A stretch of 46,097 bases of DNA. Origin: Glaciozyma antarctica PI12 (lineage: Eukaryota; Basidiomycota; Microbotryomycetes; Kriegeriales; Camptobasidiaceae). Below the pieces are notes generated by a model. It was not told the origin of the DNA. It made no database searches and was given only the letters and a program-made list of their open reading frames with translations. Positions 12,141 to 21,893 of this stretch are shown here, in pieces (position 1 is the first letter of the stretch; each line of letters begins with the position of its first letter). Position numbers and translations under genes: made by a program. The stretch lies in the NCBI GenBank assembly GCA_002917775.1, contig KZ627150.1, positions 814,257 to 860,353 of the forward strand, in the 5' to 3' direction.

Positions 12141-15100
12141 TTACGCCTCGATACCAGGCGAGCTTCCATCGTACTGCGAGCAAGCGAGATTAGCGACGAA
12201 CTCCTCTTCGAGCGGAACCGACTTACGAACTCCTTCCCGCTCGTCGTCGCGCTGATGATACCCTTGCGGATGACGAAGTCGCCAAAGTGCTCGCCGTCTA
12301 GTCGCTCGAGAGCGTAGGACTTGAACATGGGCTTGAGGATCGCGATAATCTCGTCCTCGCCGACTGACTCGCGGTAGATCTTGTTCAGCCTGCAGGAGAC
12401 GACGTCAGCGAGCAGCACCACTACAAAATCGTCGTGCGCACCTCTGGCCATGGTAACCACCACCGAGAAGCATCAGGTACGCTCCAGGCGCCTTTCCGAC
12501 GAATGCGATTTCCGCGGCCCACTGCAGACGACGAAGACGACGTTAGCGACCATTCTGAGCGCTCTGGACAGCAGGAATAGACCTCCGGGGCGACTGCATC
12601 CATTCGGGCAGCGATAGACGGGCGGTATCAGCATGGTTAGGGAAGAGGAGGACGAGGGAGGACATACCCAGTCATCCGCCTGCGAGAAATCAAAAATGTC
12701 AGCGGCAAACGACGACGACGCCTCAAATGAAGACGCACATCGTAATGGAGTCGTTCCTGAGTCCCTCCTCCTCGAGCATCTTCTCGACTTTGTCTATGAG
12801 GATGGGAAGGTACTGCGAAGAAAAAGGTGGTCAGCAAAAAAACGACGACGAGACGACGACGACGACGACGACGCACCCTCTCCGACTCGGCCATCGCCAG
12901 TCCGCACGTAGGGAACGCAACGCAAGCGGCACTACTGAGACGAAGAGCGCTAAAGTCGACGTTGTCGAGGTGGTACTTGTTGAGCAAGTCCTGGATCGTC
13001 TTCTCCTCCTCGACGGGGATATCGGCGATGATGAGGTGCTGGTTGGCGGTAAGACGGAAGACTCCCTTGTGGACCTTGGCGATCTCGCGAAGGGCCGTCT
13101 TGAAGGGCTTTCCGGGCTCGTCCTGCACGCGACCGTTCTCGACGAACGCGGTAAAGTGCCGACGTCCGTCCTCGCCCGTCGCCCAACCGAACTGGTCGAC
13201 GTTAGAGGTGAACGTAAAGTCGCGCGCGGGGGCGAGCTTCCAGCCAAGACGCTTCTCGACCTCGGCGACAAAGTTCTCGATGCCCATGCGGTCGACGGTG
13301 TACTTGACACGAGCGTTCTTGCGGCTGCGATCAATAGAATCAGCGAGAGCGCAAGCACACGATAAGGAACGACGTACTTGGCTCGGTTTCCGTTGTCGCG
13401 CTGAGTGGTCATGACGGCCTTGGCAACGTCGACTCCCTGCTCGGGGGTAATGAATCCAACGACGTCGGCGAGACGAGGGTAGGTCGCCTTGACGGAGCTG
13501 CGCGAGCGTAGATATCAGCCATCGTTCGCGAGCAGGAGGGAAGGAAGGACGCACTGAGTGACTCCCATACCACCACCGATGGTAACGTTGAATCCGAGGA
13601 GGTGCTTGTTCTCGTCGAGGATGGCGATGTAACCGAGATCGTGGCAGTAGACGTCGACATCGTTGGTAGGAGGAACGGCGATGGCAATCTTGAACTTGCG
13701 AGGCTGCAAGCGCGAGGACAGTCGTCAGTCAGAGCACGGAGAGCGAAACGAAGAGGAACGCACCAAGTAGTAGTCGCCGTAGAGAGGCTCGTGATCCTTG
13801 ACGGCCTCGCCGACGATGAGCTTCTTGTCGAGCCAGATCTCCGAGTAGGCGCTGGTCTGAGGAAGGAGCTGCTCGGAGAGGTCGCGGGCGAACTTGAAGA
13901 CCTGGCCGTGGAGCTTGCCGAGACTCGGGTTCGCAGAGCACATCTGCGAGCGCCACAACGCATCAGGAACGAACCTCGAGAACGGAAAGAGGAAGAGGAA
14001 CGCACGACAGTGCGGTTGACATCTCCGCAAGCGGCGATCGTGTCGAGGAGCATCTTGTTGATCTCCTGCATCGCGGGCTTGAGGTTGGCCTTGACGATAC
14101 CGTGGAACTGGAACGTCTGCCTCGTCGTAAGCTTGAACGTGTTGTTGCCTCGCTTGTCCGAGATCTCATCGACGGCGAGCCACTGGCTCGGCTCGCAGAC
14201 TCCAGCGGGCAGACGCATGCGAACCATGAACGAGTAGGCGGGCTCGAGTCCAGCCGCCTTGCGCTCCTCGCGGATGTCGCGGTCGTCCTGCTGATAGATA
14301 CCGTGGAACTTGGTGAGCTGTCCGTCCGACTCGGCGAGCGCGCCCGTCGACTTGTCCTGAAGACCCTCGACGATCGTTCCGCGAAGGAAGTTGGAGGCGA
14401 TCTTGATGTGCTCGTTCGTGATCGGCTCGAGCTCAGGCTCGGTCGACTCGACGTCGTCGACGCCGAGAGCCTTCCACATGGCGGGCTCCCAGATCTTGTA
14501 CGCCGTCTGAGGTCCGTCGGGATCCTGATCGTCTCCAAGGCCCATCTCGACGAGGACTTGGGCGCCGAGGTCGAGGATGCGCTTGTTGAGGTCCTTGGCC
14601 GCCTTGTTGTAGTAGTGGGCGTCCTCCTTGCGAGGCCAGTAGTGCGAGTCGCCGAGTCCAAAGACGGAGAAGAGGACGTTGGAGAGGTCGGCGATCTTGC
14701 CCGCCTGAATCGCCTTCCAGAAGTCGCGACCGTTCTGAGGGAACTCTCCCTGTCCCGCGACCGAGGTCATGAAGACGACGTTGGTCTCGAGGGCGAGGTC
14801 CTCGATGGGGAGGTCGTCAAAGGCCAAGACCCTCGCAGCGACGCCCCTCGCGCGCGCCCTCGTCACGAACTTATTCGCGAGCTTCTCCGTGATGCCTCCG
14901 TCACTGGCGAAGAGAACGAGGAGAGGAGGACCCTCGAGCGCGCCCGAAAGCGCCTCGAAAGCCTCCCTCGCCTTGCGCTTCTGCACCTCGACCATATTGC
15001 CGCCCTTGCCGCTCTCGAGCGCCTCGCCGAACGAAGGAAGACGGCTCGACAGCTCGGTGAGGTGGTTCTGGCGATCGAGGAACGTCCTGAGGTCGGCCTT

Positions 15101-16907
15101 GATCTTCTCCGAATCGAGCTCAAAGACTTCGGCGCCGCGCGCCTCAGCGGACGGATCCCAGCGGTAGAGAGGCCAGGTACCGATCTCGATGGCCTTCTTG
15201 GTCGCCTTGAGGACCTCGAGGGCGCGAGTGGCGTCGGAATCGCCCGAGGGGAGGTAGGCGAGGACGATCGAGGGACCCTTATACGCGTCGGCTTCGGCGA
15301 ACGCGCGGAGCGTCTGCGAGAAGTCTCCGTAGACGGCGACGGAAGCGACGTACGCTCCGCCGTAGGTCATGGCGTAGAGACCGGCGTCCTTGCGGCGCTG
15401 CTCGGAGAGAGGGGCGGGCGAGTCCTCGGTGGGGAGGTGGTAGGGAGTGGTGTCGATGAGGAGTAGGTTGACGTCGGCGCCGGTCGAGAGGGCGTGGTGG
15501 AGACCTGACGACCCGAGATCGTGAGACCAGGCCTCGGATCCGATGATCCAGTTCGACTTGCGAACGAAGGCGGCGTTGTTCGATCGGATCGCAGCGAGCG
15601 AGGTGGCCGAGTCGGTCGACGAGGAGACGGCAGCGGCAGCGGCAGCGGCGACCTTCTCGTTGCGATCGTCCTGAAGCCAGTCGGCGAGCTTCTTCGCGGT
15701 AGCCTCGTCGATCCCAGGCGCGGCGAGCGCAGCGCGCACGGCCGATCGAAGCTCGTCGCGCTTCTTCTGCGCGCCCAGAACGTGGCCGAGAGCGTATTCG
15801 GGGGAAGAGGCGGAGATGGAGGAGGACGAGGCGGTAGGGGGAAGGAGGGAGGGGGCGTTAGCGATCCAAAGGCGCTCGCCGAAGACCTCGCTGAGGAGGT
15901 TCGTGTAGGTCGATTCGAGCTTGGGGACCTTAACGGCGGAAGATGTGGCGGAGGAAGGGGTGGGGATGGTGCCGACGGTGAAGGGGTTCGTACCAGCCGC
16001 GACGGCAGCTGCGATGCGAGAAATAAAGAGTTAGCTTTCCCATGCTTCTGCCAATCGAAAGGCGTCGCGACGCACCAGAGATGGCTGCGACAGCAGCAGC
16101 TCCATCCGTAACCTCGCCGAGGGTTCCACTCAGAATAACGGGAACCTCATCGTCGCTCTCTGCGAAAGCTCCAACAACATCGAGGAAGACGGGAGTCCAC
16201 TTTCCGGCCTTCTTGTACGTCTGCTCGAGAACGACGACGGTCTCGACGCCCTTGGGGACGAGCGCGCGAACCTCTGCTGACGAGAGAGGGCGGTAAAGGT
16301 TGAGGGAGACAAGGGCCGACTGGGCGGTGAGGGAAGTGGCGAAAACGGAAGTGTTGCCGAGCGCGATGATGAGCGTCTTGGGCGCCGCGTCTCCGTAGTA
16401 GGAAAGAGGAGTGGCGGGGTGGGAAGGAGGGAGGGAAGCGTACGCCGCAGCGAATGCCGTCGATGCCGCCGAGGACCCGTTGCTGTGTCCATTCGATCCC
16501 TCGATCGCCTTGTCCTGCACCCACTCGCTCGTTACTCCCTCGAAGACCTTGTCCTCGAACTCTCCAAAGTGGAGGACTCCACGACCGGAAGCTGCGACCT
16601 TGGCTGCAACGAGAGCGTTGATGGCGGCTTGGCGATCGTCGGACGAGTAGAGGAGGGAGAGACCAGAGCCGCGAAGGGCCAGGACTTGGGCGTGGTCGTG
16701 GGATGCGAGAGTGGAGACCTGAAGGACGATGGGCGAGGTGGAGAGGGCCTTGAGAGTGGGTAGGAGCTGGATGAGGGCGGCGGGAGGGAGGACGAGGAGG
16801 GTGGGGAGAGCTGCTCCCGCGAAGGACGAGCTAGGTAGGATCGGTGAAGGGACTGTGGTAGCTCCTACTAGAGGAGCCGTGGAGAGTGCCCTGGCGTAGA
16901 TGGACAT
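12141..16907 (-). CDS. MET5: sulfite reductase hemoprotein (beta) subunit
   Basis: Reduces sulfite to sulfide with electrons from the flavoprotein partner in sulfate assimilation (cytosol). The protein is about 1375 residues, built as in fungal MET5/ECM17: an N-terminal region resembling pyruvate:ferredoxin oxidoreductase domains (MSIYARAL onward), a flavodoxin-like domain ([18 protein letters not shown] ... [12 protein letters not shown]), then the nitrite/sulfite reductase repeats ([53 protein letters not shown]). The siroheme/4Fe-4S motif CPNGC follows MRMTG. Twelve exons are read: 16076-16907, 14006-16008, 13764-13943, 13555-13703, 13378-13497, 12877-13324, 12739-12812, 12668-12679, about 12583-12611, 12442-12521, 12227-12389 and 12141-12173. 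The 12-nt and ~29-nt micro-exons encode the metal-binding motif, and the sites around the second one are not clean GT-AG. Confidence 0.95.
12843..12873. repeat. GAC trinucleotide tract in a sulfite reductase intron
   Basis: An almost pure (GAC)n run with one interruption. On the transcribed strand it is (GTC)n, just after the donor of the 64-nt intron 12813-12876. Length variation here would be intronic. Confidence 0.85.
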
Positions 16908-17063
16908 GATTCTCCTCTCGATGAGTGTTGCAGAGCAATGCAGAGCAAGAGAGTCAGATTTCAGCTTGGGGGAAGAATCGCCTTCCGCCGAAGACGTGCT
17001 CGTGCTTGCGCTTACTTTTTGGCCTGGCCAATCATCGTCTCTCTCTCTCTCCGCGCGTCTCGT
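16908..17063. promoter_or_regulatory. divergent promoter, sulfite reductase / coiled-coil gene
   Basis: 156 nt between opposed start codons. A CTCTCTCT tract lies near 17040. No defined operator is recognised. Inferred from layout. Confidence 0.4.
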
Positions 17064-17963
17064 ATGCTGCCAAACACTCTGTGGGCAGCTCTGGATCAGC
17101 TTCTGGAGGAGAAGGAACAGCAGCAGGCATTTATACTCGAGTCCGCGGGGAACGCCTTTCGAACGGCGCGGATCGACTACTGGCAACGCGTACTCCCTCT
17201 CGAACTCTTGCACCTCCACTCGGTCGATTCGGCGGTCGACAGCGAACTCAGGGAGGAGCTAGGAAGCGCGCTTGCACGGGCGCTAAGGGGGAAGAGGTGA
17301 GTCGGCAAATCCCAGCTGGAGTAGGGGAGCACAGCAAACGTCTCTCGCAGCTCCAGCAACCACGAGCTACTGCACCTCCTACCCCAGCTCTACGCCACGC
17401 GTTCTGCCCTGATAGCCGAATTTATCGACCCGCACGACAACCACTCGACCATCTCTTCGTGCCTCCACTCCCTCCACGCACTCCTCTCCTCTCGTCAATC
17501 CCAACTCCTCTCCCTACGCGCCTCTCTCCTCCCCCTCCTCTCCTCCTTCCCTTCTCCTTCCCTCCCCCCACCACCCTCTCTCGAAGGTATCTCCTCAAAT
17601 CTTCGACTCAAAACAGCCACCCTCTCCACAGCCGCTGCGAAGCACTCTCTCCTCCTCGAAACCGCCTCCTCCTCTCACCTCCTCCCACCCGAAGCTCCAG
17701 CAGCTCTCACCAAACTCTCTCGGTTATACGTCGAGGAGACCAGTCAAGTAGGAGTAGAGGTACGGGGACTGGAAAGGGAATTGGAGGGGTATGAGCGGCA
17801 GATGAGGTGGCTTGGTGGTGGGGGGGAGAGGAGGGAGAAGGGGGAGAGGGGGAGAGGTATTGGTGGGTATCGGGAGATACTGGGAGAGTGGGAGGAGCTG
17901 GGAAAGGAGGAGAGGGAGGTTAGGGCGGATTTGAGGAGGTTGGGATGGAGGGAGGGACGGTAA
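17064..17963 (+). CDS. coiled-coil protein of unknown function
   Basis: Not recognised. Two exons, 17064-17296 and 17351-17963, are joined in phase across a GTGAGT...CAG intron to give 281 residues. The N-terminus (MLPNTLWAALDQLLEEKE) and the segment QRVLPLELLHLHSVDSA look helical. The middle has Leu/Ser-rich heptad-like stretches (LLSSRQSQLLSLRASLLPLL). The C-terminal third is strongly charged with heptad spacing (RGLERELEGYERQM, then GEWEELGKEEREVRADLRR), typical of a coiled coil. There is no membrane segment. Small coiled-coil subunits of kinetochore or augmin-type complexes look like this, but no diagnostic motif supports any one of them. Confidence 0.7.
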
Positions 17964-18174
17964 CCGCTGGACGGGAGCTGCGTCTTCCTGCGTGGGGATC
18001 TGTGATTTAAAGGCAACGCTGTTGCTGTTATAAATTCAGTGTTCTGGGAGTGCACAGCGAGGAGAAGGAAATGAGAGAAAGGATCGCGTCCTCTGTCTTC
18101 AAACTCGGCCGGCGAGCTTTTGCTCTCCGACCTGCTCTCTCCTCCTTCCCCTCTTCTCCTTTCGTGGGGACAAC

Positions 18175-20307
18175 ATGGCCGAACTGGCCTACTCCCAGCT
18201 AACCGGCTTCAGCTGGTTCGGCCTCATCGTCTACTTCGCCGTCAGCAAGCTGTCCGCCCCTCTCCTCCTCTCGCGCCGCCTAACACTCCTCCTCCCACAG
18301 TGGGCTTCGTGATCCGAGGCGTACGACTGCCCCTCCCTCTCCTCCTTAGCCGTCCTCTCATCTGCCTCCTCATCCGCCTCCGCCTGCGCGACCCTCTTCC
18401 TCCGCCCTCCCCTCCCGCCGACGAACGACGCGCGGACCAGCCCAGCCGAACGCCATCAAAAGCCTCTGATGCAGGGACGTTTCGCAGTCGCTCAGTGTCG
18501 CGAGTAAGGAACACGCTGCCGAAGGAGGCGGAGAAGAGGGAGGAGCGGCTGGCGGTGGTGCTGGATTTGCGGACGGCGCCGGCGGTGGGAGTTGTGTTGC
18601 TGCTTGTTACGACTACTATCGATGGGACGGTACTACGGCAGGGGATTGTGGGGGAGGAGGGAGTGCGGCCGTACGATGTTCTTGTGCTGTTCATCTCGCT
18701 CGTGCGTGTCGCGTCCCTCTTCCGCTGCTGATTGTAGCTGATTCCTGGATGAATGCACAGGCGTACATATCAACTGCGCTTGATTCGACGGGAGGACTAC
18801 GTGCTCTCGCCTTTTGGATCGCACAGAAAGCTGCTCGCAGGCCGAAGCTCGCGCACCCTTCCTCCGACAAGACGGCCAGGTAAGCTTTTCAATAGGGCCA
18901 GGATCAGTGCGTTGCTAACCTCTGAGATGTATTTTTAGCGGCCCTCGGCTTTATCTGCTGCTCTACGGATTTTGGGCCTTTTTCGGATCGCTCGTTGGGA
19001 ACGACCCCATCATTCTCTCTGGAACGGCGTTCTTGTGCTACTTTACGCGCGTTACTGGCATAACTGATCCTACTGCGTGCGTTGAGGTCGATGTCAGCAA
19101 CTCAGAACAGCTCTAACGCTCCCTTGTCCAGATGGATCTTCTGCCAATTCATCGCGGCGAACGTTGCGAGTGCGATCCTGGTCACTTCAAATCCGACCAA
19201 CGTCCTCATCGCAGGGGTGAGCTTATTCGCAAGCTTTTTTAATGGCGCATAGCTGACAACCCCTCCCCCCTTCTGGCTTTCGAGCTCAACTTCATCACCG
19301 GCTTCACCAAGTACACGCTCCTCCCGTCCCTCATCGCCATGCTCCTCGCCGCCCCTCTCACCTTCTACACCTTCACCTTCTTGAAACCCCCTTCCCGCAA
19401 TTCCGACTCAACCCACCCAGCACAGGCGTACATCCCAGCCCACCTCCTACCACCCGACGTCGATCCTCGTTCGGCATTGCTCGATTCCGCAGGAGTGATC
19501 TTCCACACGTCGCTTATGGCTGTCACTCTGGTGCTTTTAATCGGGACGAGCTTTGTTCCGGGAGGAAAGGTCGAGGTATGGATGATTACGGCGCCAGCGG
19601 GGATCCTCGCGTTCGGACGAGATGTTTGGAGCGAACGGAACCTGCAACCTTCGCAAGCGAAGCCTACGACGACTCAGGACGCATCTCTCTCGGAGGAATA
19701 CGAACTACAGGACGCCAATCTCCCCCCTCTTCTCACACCCCCGCCACCTCGCCTCACCCTCCCCTCCCTCCTCCATCTCCTCACCTCCCGCTTCCCCACA
19801 ACAAGCAGCACCATCTCTCGCCTCCCCCTCTCCCTCCTTCTCTTCGCCGGCGGCACCTTCATCCTCAGTAGAGCCCTCACCACCCTCGGCTGGACGTCCC
19901 TCTTCGCCTCGTACCTCGCTACCATCTGCACGTCCCCCGCTGTCACCATCTTCTTCCTCGGCTACCTCATCGCCCTCCTCCTCTGCCCTTTCTGCGGCAC
20001 CAATATCGGCGCCACGATCGTCGTCGTCCAAGTCCTTCTCGATGAGAATTTCGCTCGTGCGCCGCATGTCGTTGCGGATCCGAGGATATTGAAAGGGGCA
20101 ATCTTCTCAACGGCGTTGGCGAGCAATTTGGGAGCGTGTAGCTGGACGTTCTCGAGTTCGTTGGCGGGGTTGTTGTGGGTGACGATTTTGAGGCAGAAGG
20201 GGGTGCTGGTGAGAGGGAGGGATTTCGCGAGGTGGAATTGCTTGTTCTTGCCGGTGTTGAGTACCGTGGCGTCGGCGGTAGTTCTTTTGGAATGCCATTA
20301 CTTCTGA
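18175..20307 (+). CDS. ArsB/CitMHS-type permease
   Basis: Multi-span ion permease of the ArsB/citrate-transporter-like superfamily; the substrate is unknown (arsenite, anion or dicarboxylate are possible). Six exons: 18175-18244, 18301-18701, 18761-18879, 18939-19076, 19132-19216 and 19285-20307, giving 611 residues. Repeated hydrophobic spans include GFWAFFGSLVGNDPIILSG, AANVASAILVTSNPTNVLI and the later FFLGYLIALLLCPFCGTN. The conserved re-entrant signatures are NDPIILSG and SNPTN in the first half and CGTNIGA in the second. A hydrophilic loop (residues about 50-100) carries many Arg/Ser. Intron 1 uses a GC donor (GCAAGC). A canonical GT six bases upstream would break phase, so the GC site is preferred. 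Confidence 0.82.
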
Positions 20308-20504
20308 GGGCTGGTTCGGACGACGAAGGAGGAAGAGCGAGGCGAGCGAATGGAGGTCCCAGTTTTTGGCTTCGCAGGCGGCTGCCCTTCGTTCTTTATA
20401 CATTTCTGGCCGCTCGTAAGTCTCTCCAACTACTCGGAGCCTGTAAGAAGACGACGGACGTCAGCAACGAGCAAGCTCAAGGCCAATTCCGCCGGAGCTC
20501 ACCC

Positions 20505-20952
20505 TCATTCCCTCCCCCTTTTCGGTGCCGGCTCGATAATCTCCACCTCACTGCTCCCTTCACTCCTCCTCTTCCTCCTCTTCCTCCCCCTCAGATCCCT
20601 GTCCGCCAAGATGAGCGCCTGTAACGCACTCCCTAGGCGCCGGCGCCGGCTGCGGTCCATACAGCCGCTTCTTGACGACCTCGAGCAGGACGCGATTCGG
20701 ATCCACCCCGGCGTCTGCCTCCAGATCCCATTCCGACACATAGCGGCCTACCTCGTAGCGCGATTCGAATCCCTCAGGTGAGCCCTTGTCATCGTCGGCG
20801 TCCTCGAGGTGCTTCGTCGCCGCCGACGCGTTCGCAGAGGCGAGAGTCGTGTGGATCTCGAGGACCTCGGTTTCGGTCTTCTCTTCCCCGTGGTTGTAGC
20901 GAGGATCGATGTGGTCGTAGCACAGCGTCTTGCGGAGAATGTAGCAGGACAT
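20505..20952 (-). CDS. small tandem paralog A, unknown function
   Basis: Not recognised. It starts MSCYILRKTLCYD and continues with an acidic region, then EVVKKRLYGPQPAP. The end of the gene is read in a different frame as SEGSSEVEIIEPAPKRGRE and a stop at 20505. The neighbour at 21222-21628 has the same N-terminal CYI-LKTL pattern and the same tail, with only synonymous changes in the core of that tail, so the tail frame is real. The frame change would need splicing near 20590-20640; a 31-nt GT-AG stretch fits phase but is unusually short. A 5'UTR intron (20966-21035) ends 13 nt before the ATG. VEII flanked by acids and serines resembles a SUMO-interacting motif, and the basic end could be a nuclear signal (inference). 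Confidence 0.6.
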
Positions 20953-21221
20953 GAGGGGTTTGAAGCTGCCGGTAATGGGGTGTTAGGGAGCGTTCTTCCT
21001 GCGTCCTCGACGGCTTGGGACGCGTGTAGACTCACGGTGTGTGTACGGCGAGCCGAAGGAGCAGAGTTCAGGGAAGCGGAGGGAGGGAGAGGGGAGAAGA
21101 AGAATAAAGCGAGACGCGACGCACGCGACGGGACTTTTCGACGCGTTCCTCCCTTTCTGCTGGAGCGTGGAAAGCCCTTGTCTCGTAGGAGACTCTCAGC
21201 TATACACAAGATACCTTAAAA

Positions 21222-21628
21222 TCACCTCCTCCTCTTCACAGGCGGCTCAATAATCTCCACCTCGCTACTCCCCTCGCTATTCTCCACCTCGCTACTCCCC
21301 TCTCGTCCTCCCCCTCGCTCGGCGGATCCTTCTCCCCCTTCCCCAAATCCGGTCCCAACAACGTATACTCCAGCACCTCCACTTCGATAAACCTCGGATC
21401 CATATCGCTATACTGCTCCACCTCCCAATTCCCGCGATCCCGTCCGCCGCGTCCTACGCTTCCTTCTTCACCGCGCGCGCGATGGGTCAGCGCTTCAGCG
21501 GCTGCGTTGGCGGATTTGATGGTTGAGCAGACGGACAGGATCTTGGTCGTCGATTCGGTGAGGTCGTCGTACCGCCCTGAGCCTTCGTAGGAGATGAGGG
21601 TCTTGAGGATGATGTAGCAGAGGGGCAT
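21222..21628 (-). CDS. small tandem paralog B, unknown function
   Basis: Paralog of the gene at 20505-20952. It starts MPLCYIILKTLISYEG, has TESTTKILSVCSTIKSANAAAEAL (counterpart of TETEVLEIHTTLASANASA in A) and DMDPRFIEVEVLEYTLLGP. The tail, in a second frame, reads SEGSSEVEIIEPPVKRRR and a stop at 21222. Here the acidic tail unit is itself duplicated (a 27-nt repeat, SSEVENSEG then SSEVEIIEP). A 5'UTR intron (21646-21703) ends 17 nt before the ATG. Upstream sequence shared with A (AACTCTGCTCCT and a CGCGAC-rich patch) shows that promoter and leader were duplicated as well. Where the frame changes is unsolved. Confidence 0.6.
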
Positions 21629-21893
21629 CGTGGGTGCGCTGTTTGCTGGGAGAGGGAGCAGAGGGTTCAGTGCACTAGAAGAGGGCGGTTGCGAAGGACC
21701 TACGGCTTGCAGAGGAGCAGAGTTATGGGAAGGAGGAAAAGGAGAGAAAGCGACGCGACTTGGGACGCGACGAGCTCGATGAACTCGGTTCGTTCGCATT
21801 CTCGACAACAGGACTCGAGAGAGATCCACAAACAGAACCACAGCTCACGTCTCTCAAACAAAGAAGAGCGCGACCAAACCATTCGCAACCTCT

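Noticed and set aside
12612-12667. U12-type intron near the CPNGC exon (TTCCCTAACC resembles a U12 branch site)
   Set aside because: The donor GTATGTCC does not match the U12 donor consensus and no fitting AC or AG end lies at the exon border.
14102-15466. 454-codon open frame on the plus strand
   Set aside because: It is antisense to the sulfite reductase exon, is rich in Glu/Arg/Leu from complementing GC-rich codons, and has no domain.
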